Positions 55,121 through 64,000 of a stretch of DNA of 64,000 bases are shown here, one piece after another (within the stretch, counting starts at the first letter, position 1; every line of letters begins with the position of its first letter). The stretch lies in NCBI GenBank assembly GCA_950022655.1, contig OX465580.1, positions 1,039,122-1,103,121 on the forward strand. Reading direction: 5' to 3'. The notes under the pieces are model-generated. The model had not been told where the DNA came from. It saw only the letters and a list, made by a program, of their open reading frames with translations, and made no database searches. Made by a program: the position numbers and the translations under genes. Source of the stretch: Alentia gelatinosa (Eukaryota > Annelida > Polychaeta > Phyllodocida > Polynoidae).

Positions 55121-55830
55121 TCAAAACTCCGCATTGAAAACGGATTATAGCAGAACCCGATTCCCGGAGACCGGACACTGGAGATACAGGCGGGTTGTGT
55201 CGGACACGGTTCACTGGTCACGCCGTCAAGTTCCGCTCCACTGACTTCAACTCGTGTCAAATCTCACACAACTCCGAGATCGGCGCAGGGCCTGACCGCG
55301 CACGCGCGAGCCCCGGCGTGACGTCACATCCTCCTCTCACCTCGCCTGAGATCGCTGTGACAGAAAACAAGCCCGGGAGACAGGCCTAACCTAGGCCGCC
55401 CCCCGCCTACAGTCAGCAGGCCTAACCAAGGCCGCCCCCCGCCTACAGTCAGGCCTCAGCTAAAACAACCGCCGCCATGATACAAACATGACGCTCTCTG
55501 CGCATGCCCGGTCAGCTCTGCCGGAAGTGATAAACCCCGCCGCCATGCCGCACTCAGCGGCCAAGGTCAACCGAGGTCAGGCCAAGGTCAGGATCCAGGA
55601 GGAAGGTCAGGGTTCGCACCTGCGCAATGGAGCTCAAAGCGCGGGTGTCCATGGTTACATGTGGGACGCAGGTGGACAAACATGGCGGCCGTGCGGGTGT
55701 GTGCTCCATAAATAAATCAGACGTGTCAAAACACGCATTGACCACGCTATTAAGATGGCGGCCGTTACAAAGATGGCCTCTACCGGGTCTGTTGTCAGTA
55801 GACGGGCTCCACTGGGGGAAGAAACAGATG
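55121..55830. promoter_or_regulatory. CpG island-like region: CRE, NRF1, ETS, YY1
   Basis: GTGACGTCAC (55319-55328); GCGCACGCGCGAG near 55300; TGCGCATGCCCG (55499-55510); GCCGGAAGTGA (55520-55530); ACATGGCGGCC near 55680; AAGATGGCGGCCG (55752-55764) and AAAGATGGCC (55769-55778), both plus strand. A ~54-bp duplicated GGCCTAACC.AGGCCGCCCCC block spans 55382-55460. Small frames (64-83 residues) overlap without domains. Confidence 0.5.
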
Positions 55831-57165
55831 CCGGTCTTTTTCTGGTTAATTTTTCACCAAGTAGAAAACATCTACTAGGGAAAAGGAGAGTTGTCTGAGA
55901 TCTTCGTTGTCATTGCTAGCACAGTCTTTATTTGTTTCCTTATGTAAACCTGCAGAACATCTGTCTAAAGATCCGCTTGGAGAGACAGGTGCGCGCGCAC
56001 TCATACCGGAAGCTGCTGAGCACACAGACAGAGATTATTTAGTTTTCTGTTTTTACCGTTAGTTCTGAGTTGTTTTGTTTATTGGTGATGACAGTGAGTC
56101 TGCCTGTGTGTGACCAGATGGTGGTGGACGGACTATAAACGTATCACACATGACCAGAGTGTGGTGGACGGACTATAAACGTATCACATCACCAGATGGT
56201 GGTGGACGGACTATAAACGTATCACACATCACCAGGCCTTCATTATAGAATTATAACTTGTGACACTGTCACATATCTGACATATGTGAGGTTGATAAAG
56301 GCTGTCTACCACCAGTTGGTGAAGGTCAAAGTCCTATTTAGCTGTCACTTGTAGGTAATTGGTCTAGGATACAGGTAGTAGGCTACTTCGTGTTTTAATC
56401 TGTTGAAGCTGTAGATAACCACACTACTCCACGTATCATGGGTTTGTAGAATATGACGTGTATTGTAGTCACAGATGACCATCCTGTACCGTGGCGCAAA
56501 GAGTCTATTTGAAATCTCACGTCTTTTCATGTGAATGGCCTTTTGAGGAACGTCTAACTGGAATATGATAGACTTTCAAGAGAGTGTTATTGAACCTTGA
56601 CATTGAAACTAGCTCGAGGCTGGACTCTGCATCTGCATGATGCCCAACTGTTGTCATAATCATCATTACAGTCATATCCTCGTTCGGGGCCACAGGTATG
56701 ACTACATACAGGACAGTGATGGGGAGGGAACATGCATATTCACACGGATTGAAGGTGTGACATCAAAGACTACCTCATCACTACGTCATCACGACGTCAT
56801 CACGACGTCATTACCACGTCATTACTTGTGACAGGAGCTGGTGCCCGGCTGGGAGTGACCCTCCCTGACCTCTGACCTCACTTCCGTCACACACACAGAA
56901 CTCTCCTGAGAGGCGGGGTCATTCTATACGTGGAGGGGGTGTGGTATGAATATGCATCCACACCATCACTGGGATTGCATCATCAAGTGTTCTCTTTCAT
57001 ATACAGTGTGGTGAATGTTTTAGAAGATGAAAATGTTTCAGAGATCCAAGTTTAAGTTTAGTAGAACTAACAAGAGGTTTACTTGAATTACTGGAATAAA
57101 GTATATAAAGTCCACTGAAGAAAGGAGGGTTTAAATCAAATTACTTGAGGTAAATGGCCAGTATA
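55831..57165. other. Mostly single-copy DNA with one small repeat, no gene supported
   Basis: A 3-copy repeat (GGTGGACGGACTATAAACGT, about 42-48 bp spacing) lies at 56118-56225. TCACTACGTCATCACGACGTCATCACG-like half-CRE text (four CACGACGTCAT-type words) runs 56780-56823. TGACCTCTGACCTCAC near 56868 is a DR1-like nuclear-receptor element. AT-rich elsewhere. Confidence 0.45.
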
Positions 57166-57645
57166 ATGTAAGGGCCTCCTGGTCATGCAAAATGGCCGGC
57201 CCTAGTCAATATAATGAACCCCCTCCTGGTGACACTAAATGACCAGACCTGGTCAATATAATATGCCCCCTCCTGGTGATGCAAAATGTTTAGTGGTGAC
57301 ACTAAATGACCGGTCCTAGTCAATATAATAAACCCCCTCCTGGTGACACTAAATGACTGGTCCTAGTCAGTATAATGTGTCCCTCCTGTTGACACTAAAT
57401 GACCAGTTCTGGTCAATATAATGTGCCCCCTCCTGGTGACACTAAATGACTGGTCCTAGTCAGTATAATGTGTTCCTCCTGTTGACACTAAATGACTGGT
57501 CCTAGTTAATATAATGTGTCCCCTCCTGTTGACACTAAATGACCGGTCCTAGTTAATAAAATGTATCCCCTCCTGGTTAGACTAAATGACCGGTCCTAGT
57601 CAATATAATGTATCCCTCCTGGTGAGACTAAATGACCAGTCCCTA
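57166..57645. repeat. Minisatellite, 44-46-bp unit, about 10 copies
   Basis: Units read CCCCTCCTGGTGACACTAAA, then TGACCGGTCCTAGTCAATAT, then AATGTG. TGACCGG/TGACTGG/TGACCAG and CCTGGTG/CCTGTTG variants are mixed; divergence is moderate. Confidence 0.92.
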
Positions 57646-58155
57646 AAGCTGTGACGTGACATTGCGCGCCCACAAACACGCTACAAACATGGCGGCGGCG
57701 GTATGAGGGGTGACGGGGGTGTGTAGCGGGGTGAGGGGTGTCTATGACGGGGTGAGGGGTGTCTATGATGGGGTATGTAGCGGGGTTAGGAGCGGTGTGT
57801 ATGGTGGTGTGTGTAGAGGGCGAGGGACTGAGGGGTGTCTATGAGGGTGAGGGGTGTGTAGCGGTATGAGGGGTGACGGGGGTGTGTAGCGGTATGAGGG
57901 GTGTCGGGGGTGTGTAGCGGTATGAGGGGTGTCTATGAGGGTGAGGGGTGTGTAGCGGGGTGAGGGGTGACGGGGGTGTGTAGCGGTATGAGGGGTGACG
58001 GGGGTGTGTAGCGGTATGAGGGGTGTCTATGATGGGGTGGGTAGGGAGGTGACGGGGGTGTGTAGCGGGGTGAGGGGTGTCTATGATGGGGTGTAGTGGG
58101 GTCGGGCTGAGGGAGGTCTATGAGGGTGAGAGGTGTGTAGGGTACGAGGGGTGGT
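57646..58155. repeat. G/T-rich irregular repeat (GGGGTGTGTAGCGG)
   Basis: Words such as TGTGTAGCGGTATGAGGGGT and GTGTCTATGAGGGTGAGGGG recur with irregular spacing. AACATGGCGGCGGCGG (YY1-like) is at about 57687, immediately upstream. Confidence 0.8.
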
Positions 58156-58700
58156 AGCACCTCGGGGTGCGGGGCGGTATGAGGGGTGTGTACGGGGGTG
58201 AGTAGTGGTGTGTAGGGAGGTGACAGGGGTGTGAGGGGACTGAGGGGTGACTGGGTGGTGTGTGTAGAGAGCGGGGGACTGAGGGGTGGTAGCACCTCGG
58301 GGTGCGGGGCGGTATGAGGGGTGTGTACGGGGGTGAGTAGTGGTGTGTAGGGAGGTGACAGGGGTGTGAGGGGACTGAGGGGTGACTGGGTGGTGTGTGT
58401 AGAGAGCGGGGGACTGAGGGGTGGTAGCACCTCGGGGTGCGGGGCGGTATGAGGGGTGTGTACGGGGGTGAGTAGTGGTGTGTAGGGAGGTGACAGGGGT
58501 GTGAGGGGACTGAGGGGTGACTGGGTGGTGTGTGTAGAGAGCGGGGGACTGAGGGGTGGTAGCACCTCGGGGTGCGGGGCGGTATGAGGGGTGTGTACGG
58601 GGGTGAGTAGTGGTGTGTAGGGAGGTGACAGGGGTGTGAGGGGACTGAGGGGTGACTGGTGTGTGTAGAGAGCGGGGTACGAGGGGTGGTAGCACCTCGG
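58156..58700. repeat. 135-bp tandem repeat, 4 near-identical copies
   Basis: AGCACCTCGGGGTGCGGGGC marks units at 58156, 58291, 58426 and 58561 (135 bp apart), with a shorter one to 58691. GCACC and GGTGC form a five-bp stem around TCGG. 135 is a multiple of three, so all minus-strand frames stay open, giving Pro/Thr/Ser/His-rich frames of 204-292 residues that are not genes. Confidence 0.95.
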
Positions 58701-58844
58701 GGCGCGCGGCTCTTTGAAGTGGACTCTGTCTCTGTGTGCGCAGAGGATCCCGGATTGGAACGACTGATGGAATGTGATGCCAGATGCCGAGGACACAGAC
58801 CTGGTGGCCACAGAGAGTGGTTCACAGGGACTCGGCGCTCTACA

Positions 58845-59612
58845 GAGCTGTCCACAGCTAGTTAAAGCTAGTCAGAGCTAGTCAGAGCTGTTCAGAGCAG
58901 TTCAGAGAGACTTAGAGCTAGTCACAGCTAGTCAGGGCTGTTCAGTGCTGCTTAAAGCTAGTCAGAACTGTTCAGAGCAGTTCAGAGCAGTTCAGAGCTA
59001 GTCAGAGCAGTTCAGAGCTAGTCAGAGCAGTTCAGAGCTAGTCAGAGCAGTTCAGAGCTAGTCAGAGCAGTTCAGAGCAGGTCAGAGAGACTCAGAGCTG
59101 TTCAGAGCAGTTCAGTGCTGCTTAAAGCTAGTCAGTGCAGTTCAGTGCTGCTTGAAGCTAGTCAGAGCAGTTCAGAGCAGTTCAGAGAGACTCAGAGCTA
59201 GTCAGTGCTGCTCAGAGGGACTCGGCGCTGTACAGAACTGTCCACAGCTGGTCGGAGCTAGTCAGAGCAGTTCAGAGCTGCTCAGTGTTGCTCAGAACTG
59301 CTCGGTGCTACTCAGAGCTGCTCGGTGCTGCTCGGAGCTCTTCAGAACTCTCTAGAGCTGCTCGGAGCTGTACTTAGGGACTCAGTGCTTCACAGAGCTA
59401 AACAGAGCTGGTCAGAAATGCAGAAAGCTGCTTGGAGTTGAACACAACCGTTTAGAGCTGTTCAGGACTGCTTAGAACTGTTAAGTGCTATTGTGAGCTG
59501 CTCAAAGCTGTCTCCAGATGCACAGAGCTGTTTGAGCTGTTCAGAGCTGTTCAGAGCTGTTCAGAGCTGTTCAGAGCTGTTCAGAGCTGTTTGAGCTGCT
59601 CAGAGCTGCTTG
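58845..59612. repeat. 10-11-bp array CAGAGCTAGT / CAGAGCAGTT
   Basis: Words AGAGCTAGTC, AGAGCAGTTC, AGAGCTGTTC and GTGCTGCTTA recur every 10-11 bp. AGCT palindromes are in most units. Long-range order is visible: the GTCAGAGCAGTTCAGAGCTA dimer repeats between 58970 and 59080. Confidence 0.9.
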
Positions 59613-60164
59613 TTGGGCACACTCCTCTCAGCTACAGCCTCCAGGTATCTTCTCCTGCAGAGTGAACTCTGACCTTTACAGGTAAATGCATCAACCTGAA
59701 AAAACACCACCAGCTGGTATTATTGAGTAAAGCCGAGTTCATGTAAGTGGAGTGACATAAAAAGATGTTTTGTAATACATGAAGTATCGGTCAGCTTTTT
59801 CCAACAAGGCTTTTATTAGCTTGGTATTGTGAAGGAAATTAAATTGATGCAGAATACAATTTTGTTATTAATCCAAAAACGCTTCCTACATTTCCCGCAC
59901 ATAGAGAGCAGTATGGGTAAGATATGAGATCATTTATCTGACAAATACTGTTAGAGGAGATTGCTTATGTCCATGCAACATCTCCGAAGTAATATCAATA
60001 TAAAACCTCGACCTTCTGTATCGTCAACATGTGAGACAATCCAGAGGCGAGTCTTGCCGCTCTCCTCGAGGTGACCTTTGACCTTTGAGAGGCGGGAGGC
60101 GCGGGTCCTGGAGGAATGTGAGCTGCTCTATAAGGTCAGCGGCTCGGTATCGACTCGCAATAGA
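59613..60164. other. AT-rich single-copy stretch with a perfect DR1 element
   Basis: TGACCTTTGACCT (about 60072-60084) is a perfect DR1 (the reverse of AGGTCAAAGGTCA). CTCTATAAGG near 60126 is TATA-like. No coding exon was recognised. Confidence 0.45.
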
Positions 60165-60177
60165 CGAGAGCATACGA

Positions 60178-60780
60178 TCCAGCGAGCCGGTCAACTAAAC
60201 ATGACCCAGCGAGCCGGTCAACTAAACATACGACCCACCGAGCCGGTCAACTAAACATACGACCCACTGAGCCGGTCAACTAAACATACAATCCACCGAG
60301 CCGGTCAACTAAACATACGACCCACTGAGCCGGTCAACAAAACATGATCCAGCGAGCCGGTCAACAAAACATACGATCTACCGAGCCATTCAACTAAACA
60401 TACAATTTACCGAGCCAGTCAACTAAACATATGATCTACCGAGCCAGTCAACTTAACATGCGATCTACCGAGCCAGTCAACTAAACATATGATCTACCGA
60501 GCCAGTCAACTTAACATGCGATCTACCGAGCCAGTCAACTAAACATACGATCTACCGAGCCAGTCAACTAAACATACGACCCACTGAGCCGGTCAACAAA
60601 ACATGATCCACCGAGCCAGTCAACAAAACATGATCCAGTGAGCCAGTCAACTAAACATGATCCAGTGAGCCAGTCAACAAAACATACGATCCACTGAGCT
60701 GGTCAACAAAACATACGACCCAATGAGCCGGTCAACAAAACATACGATCTACCAAGCGGGTCAACAAAACATACGATCCT
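60178..60780. repeat. Minisatellite, 29-bp unit, about 21 copies
   Basis: Units read GAGCCGGTCAACTAAACATA, then CGACCCACC. GAGCCAGTC, AACAAAACATGATCC and CGATCTACC variants occur in runs (variant CGATCTACC is confined to 60365-60560). Confidence 0.94.
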
Positions 60781-61010
60781 CTTAACCGCACAGTATTAGA
60801 CGTAAAAATACAATCCACTAAACCCATCAGTGACTCCTAGTATTAGACGCAAACATACGATCTACTGAACTGGTCAACCAAATATATTATCCACTAAACC
60901 GGTCTGTTACTACTAGTATTAAATGTAAACATATGAACCGGTCTGTCACTAGAAGTATTAGACGCAAATATACGATCCACTGAACCGGTCAGTTTGTCCT
61001 AGTAATTCAC
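60781..61010. repeat. Degenerate ~50-60-bp repeats
   Basis: TAGTATTAGACGTAAAAATA, TAGTATTAGACGCAAACATA and AGTATTAGACGCAAATATAC recur with AACCGGTC, a decayed continuation of the 29-bp array combined with a new segment. Confidence 0.7.
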
Positions 61011-61462
61011 TTTACCATTTCCCAGGGGATTGCCATTTAATTGACAAATATTGTTGTTGTCACTGAATCTCATCTAGTCTCATATTTCACTTTCGTTTTT
61101 ACTTATCGACATGTTTGACATATTTCTTGGTGGCGTTGCGTCACGTGTATGAATTCACGCCCGGTGAATTGTCAAAAGGAGCTAACTGCGGGAAATACGT
61201 CGGTCGTAAGACGGTCGTACGACGGTCGTACGACGGTCGTAGAGACTCCGCTGGTCCCGCTCGCCTCACCACACTTCACTATTAAGCATATAACAGGCAC
61301 CAGCGAGGCGGCGTACCACGTGACAGCCAATAACCAATCAGCTGTCAGAAGACGGCGGGCGCGGGCGACCAATCGATATCTCCGTTTTATAGTCAGTATG
61401 TCGGAGCGCTATCTACTGAGGGCACTCGGGACAAGGAGAGGGGGAATTAAAGACACACAAGC
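61011..61462. promoter_or_regulatory. CpG-rich island: E-boxes, CCAAT boxes and GTCGTACGAC palindromes
   Basis: CGTCACGTGTATG (about 61139-61151); four 11-bp units ACGGTCGTACG (61200-61243) with GTCGTACGAC palindromes; CCACGTGACA (61317-61326); AGCCAATAACCAATCAGCTG (61325-61344) with two CCAAT boxes; GACCAATCGATATC (61368). A 107-residue frame (61149-61472) crosses the island; no domain was recognised. Confidence 0.45.
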
Positions 61463-62210
61463 TGCACCATAAGGCGACTGGAGGTAGAAAGGCGGCAGTA
61501 CGAGACGACTGGAGGTAGAAAGGCGGCACCACGAGGCGACTGGAGGTAGAAAGGCGGCACCATAAGGCGACTGGAGGTAGAAAGGCGGCAGTACGAGGCG
61601 ACTGGAGGTAGAAAGGCGGCACCACGAGGCGACTGGAGGTAGAAAGGCGGCACCATAAGGCGACTGGAGGTAGAAAGGCAGCAGTACGAGACGACTGGAG
61701 GTAGAAAGGCGGCACCACGAGGCGACTGGAGGTAGAAAGGCGGCACCATAAGACGACTGGAGGTAGAAAGGCGGCACCATAAGGTGACTGGAGGTAGAAA
61801 GGCGGCACCATAAGGCGACTGGAGGTAGAAAGGCGGCACCACGAGGCGACTGGAGGTGGAAAGGCTGCACCATAAGACGACTGGAGGTAGAAAGGCGGCA
61901 CCATAAGGCGACTGGAGGTAGAAAGGCGGCACCACGAGGCGACTGGAGGTGGAAAGGCGGCACCATAAGACGACTGGAGGTAGAAAGGCGGCACCATAAG
62001 GTGACTGGAGGTAGAAAGGCGGCACCATAAGGCGACTGGAGGTAGAAAGGCGGCACCACGAGGCGACTGGAGGTGGAAAGGCTGCACCACGAGGCGACTG
62101 GAGGTGGAAAGGCTGCACCATAAGACGACTGGAGGTAGAAAGGCGGCACCATAAGGCGACTGGAGGTAGAAAGGCGGCACCACGAGGCGACTGGAGGTAG
62201 AAAGGCGGCG
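61463..62210. repeat. Minisatellite, 31-bp unit, 24 copies
   Basis: Units read GGCGACTGGAGGTAGAAAGG plus CGGCACCATAA or CGGCACCACGA. Variants ACGACTGG, GTGACTGG and GAGGTGGAAAGGCTGC recur in blocks. All three minus-strand frames stay open for 247-264 residues because the unit lacks stops; the period shifts frame each copy, so these are not genes. Confidence 0.95.
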
Positions 62211-62930
62211 GTCTCTCGTCTTTACAGAAGTCGTCCTCCACTCATCGCCGTGTGTCGGTTCCTGTCGGGGTCAGTCGGATATTGATCGGGTTAGAGCCGG
62301 ACTGAATAATCGGACAGAATCGGGTGAAGAGCTCCGATTAAGGAATGTTTATCGATATATTCACGAATATCGCATTGTTATACGACACTACACAGATAGC
62401 TCTAAGGAGCTGCGTGTAAAGATTAAGAATACGGCCTGCCTGGAACCCGCTAGTCGCGCTAATTGCCGGCCTTATTGGACGTAGTAAGACGGATCGTCAG
62501 GTCGCCGTGAGACTTAATTCTCCTCTGTTCACCCTCCGCTGTACTCCCTCATCCACCACAGACCGCCACTCATCTCTTTTCTTGTACCTGTCTCATCTTA
62601 CAAACGATCGGACTTTATTCTAACTCCCGATGTTCCAATTTCAATAGTAGATAAATGTAAAGAGGATGAAATGCAAACTCTCCTCCCGCACCTGACAGTG
62701 TTTAACGACGAGACAAATCCTGACACACTCAGACGGAAGTGATGCAAACCACGCACTGCGCAGGCGCCCTTTGCCTCGCCCCAACAGATGCTCGCTCACC
62801 TTCGCCGCCTGCCTCGCGGAAACAGATGCTCCGAGGTGCGCGGAGCTTGCCTCGCGGTGCAGACTCAATCCCTCCTCAGATCCGCCCTAATATCGCCCAA
62901 TCTGCCCGGCCCCTGGAGGAGAAGGAGGGA
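62211..62930. promoter_or_regulatory. Single-copy region ending in CpG island with three CGAGGCAA motifs
   Basis: 62211-62740 is mixed single-copy DNA with no gene. At 62750-62870 three reverse copies of the composite motif lie in tandem about 38 bp apart: TTGCCTCGCCCCAACAGATG (62771-62790), TGCCTCGCGGAAACAGATGC (62810-62829) and CTTGCCTCGCGGTGCAGA (62846-62863). GCACTGCGCAGGCGCC near 62752 is NRF1-like. Frames of 75 residues on both strands have no domain. Confidence 0.45.
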
Positions 62931-63272
62931 GGCGTTAGAGGGCACTCAATTGTAGATCATCTCTGAGAGGGGGAGGGATGGGGAGGGGAGGGGAGGGGAG
63001 GGGAGGATAGGGGAGGGGAGGGGAGGGGAGGGGAGGGAGAGGGGGAGGGGAGGGGAGGGGTAAGGGAGGCGTTAGAGGACACTCAATTGTAGATCATCTC
63101 TGAGAGGGGGAGGGGAGGGGAGAGGGGGAGGGAGAGCGGGAGGGGAGGGGAGAGGGGGGAGGCGTTAGAGGGCACTCAATTGTAGATCATCTCCTAGAGT
63201 AGGGGAGGGGAGGGGAGGGGAGGGAGAGGGGGAGGGTAGGGGAGGGAGAGGGGGAGGGGAGGGAGGGGAAGT
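62925..63272. repeat. G/A-rich (GGGGA)n array with three copies of a unique insert
   Basis: GGGAGGGGAGGGGAGG runs are interrupted by GGCGTTAGAGGGCACTCAAT, then TGTAGATCATCTC, at about 62931, 63067 and 63160. Many four-G runs suggest G-quadruplex potential on the plus strand. Confidence 0.92.
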
Positions 63273-63560
63273 TATTTATGTCGTGGCTGGGAGGGAGCTG
63301 AGACTGTGGCAGGAAGAAAGAAAACATCCACGATTTCTCTTCCCTACCTTTAAGAAATCGGTCGCGAACTGTGGTGACCTTGACGCTCCCGCTCATCCGG
63401 GTCTCGCCAGCCGGCCGCTCCTGGGTCACTCCTTCCCCGGCAGAGAGAATCTCCTCTGGTTTTGACTTCATCGATGGCGTATTTTGAGTCGGTGGTGCAG
63501 ATTCTGTTGTCGGCACAGAACTCGGTCAGTGTGATTGCGGTGCTTCGTTTTAATTTCTCA
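63273..63560. other. Single-copy spacer, no gene supported
   Basis: Frames of 60 and 64 residues on the plus strand and a 109-residue minus-strand frame overlap with no recognised domain; the last is partly low complexity from the G/A tract. Confidence 0.4.
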
Positions 63561-63567
63561 AAAAGGG

Positions 63568-64000
63568 CAATTGTTGAACCATCAGGCGGGGCTGGAATAG
63601 ACTATAGCGGGCTGACAGAGCGGCAATGTATGAACCATCAGGCGGGGCAGGAATAGACTATAGCGGGCTCACAGAGCGGCAATGTATGAACCATCAGGCG
63701 GGGCAGGAATAGACTATAGCGGGCTGACAGAGCGGCAATGTATGAACCATCAGGCGGGGCAGGAATAGACTATAGCGGGCTGACAGAGCGGCAATGTATG
63801 AACCATCAGGCGGGGCAGGAATAGACTATAGCGGGCTGACAGAGCGGCAATGTATGAACCATCAGGCGGGGCAGGAATAGACTATAGCGGGCTCACAGAG
63901 CGGCAATGTATGAACCATCAGGCGGGGCAGGAATAGACTATAGCGGGCTGACAGAGTGGCAATGTATGAACCATCAGGCGGGGCAGGAATAGACTATAGC
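63568..64000. repeat. Minisatellite, 56-bp unit, about 7.7 copies, running off the window
   Basis: Units read CAATGTATGAACCATCAGGC, then GGGGCAGGAATAGACTATAG, then CGGGCTGACAGAGCGG. Copies are nearly identical (GCTGACAG/GCTCACAG). The array continues past 64000. Confidence 0.95.

Noticed and set aside
57933..58855. Minus-strand frames of 204, 245 and 292 residues rich in Pro/Thr/Ser/His
   Set aside because: All three frames are open because the 135-bp unit is a multiple of three and lacks stops. This is a repeat effect, not evidence for a mucin-like gene.
61409..62241. Three overlapping minus-strand frames of 247-264 residues
   Set aside because: A 31-bp unit without stops opens all frames equally, so a coding sequence is not supported.
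1..64000. Telomeric TTAGGG arrays
   Set aside because: No run of TTAGGG or CCCTAA was found; a subtelomeric position is only inferred from minisatellite density.

Overview
This window looks like eukaryotic nuclear DNA from an animal, most likely a vertebrate. No protein-coding, rRNA or tRNA gene can be supported. The reading frames over 200 residues all lie in low-complexity or tandemly repeated DNA. Between the repeats are short CpG-rich islands carrying core-promoter motifs typical of animal and especially vertebrate CpG islands: NRF1 (GCGCATGCGC), YY1 (AAGATGGCGGC), ETS (CCGGAAGT), NF-Y (CCAATCAG), CRE (TGACGTCA), E-boxes (GTCACGTGAC), one perfect TCTCGCGAGA (BANP/Kaiso type) and CTCF-like sites. 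The species cannot be identified. The minisatellite density suggests a subtelomere, a microchromosome or a dot-like chromosome, but no TTAGGG array is present, so this is inference.

By a rough hand tally, about two thirds of the window is tandem repeat: some 50 arrays with units from 10 to 167 bp. The largest are a 56-bp unit (3.57-5.51 kb), a 47-bp unit (15.31-18.09 kb, about 59 copies), a 123-bp GT-rich unit (23-24.7 kb), a 167-bp AT-rich unit (30.1-31.25 kb), a 119-bp unit (32.65-33.96 kb), an 85-bp unit (35.35-39.67 kb, about 51 copies), a (GT)n(G)n compound unit (43.27-45.2 kb, with a 200-N assembly gap), a 38-bp unit (45.4-46.85 kb) and an 89-bp unit (48.28-50.44 kb). The arrays abut one another or are separated by promoter-like islands, AT-rich single-copy DNA, or short dispersed repeats.

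Layout: 0-10 kb has CpG islands at 0.36-0.88, 1.8-2.08, 7.95-8.33 and 9.3-9.66 kb among arrays. 10-15 kb has degenerate dispersed repeats and a foldback element (14.33-14.46 kb). 15-25 kb is almost wholly arrays, with a 0.9-kb polypyrimidine tract at 18.27-19.2 kb. 25-40 kb is arrays plus an inverted pair of a 120-bp dispersed element (31.71 and 39.69 kb). 40-43.3 kb holds two islands flanking an array of ETS sites. 43.3-54.8 kb is arrays with a large island at 50.44-51.35 kb. 54.8-57.2 kb is mostly single copy. 57.2-64 kb returns to arrays, the last running off the window.

The most interesting signals are: (1) an unrecognised composite motif, TCTG followed within 0-8 bases by CGAGGCAAG, present about ten times in CpG islands across the window; (2) a second recurrent motif, GCAGACGACTTT; (3) minisatellites whose unit contains a perfect transcription-factor site (Grainyhead AAACCGGTTT, ETS ACTTCCGGT, NF-Y CCAATCAG), giving tens of evenly spaced sites; (4) a minisatellite at 54.15 kb with a lone monomer 40 kb away at 14.58 kb, and a truncated derivative unit made by a 32-bp deletion. 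All are read by eye and need computation to confirm.
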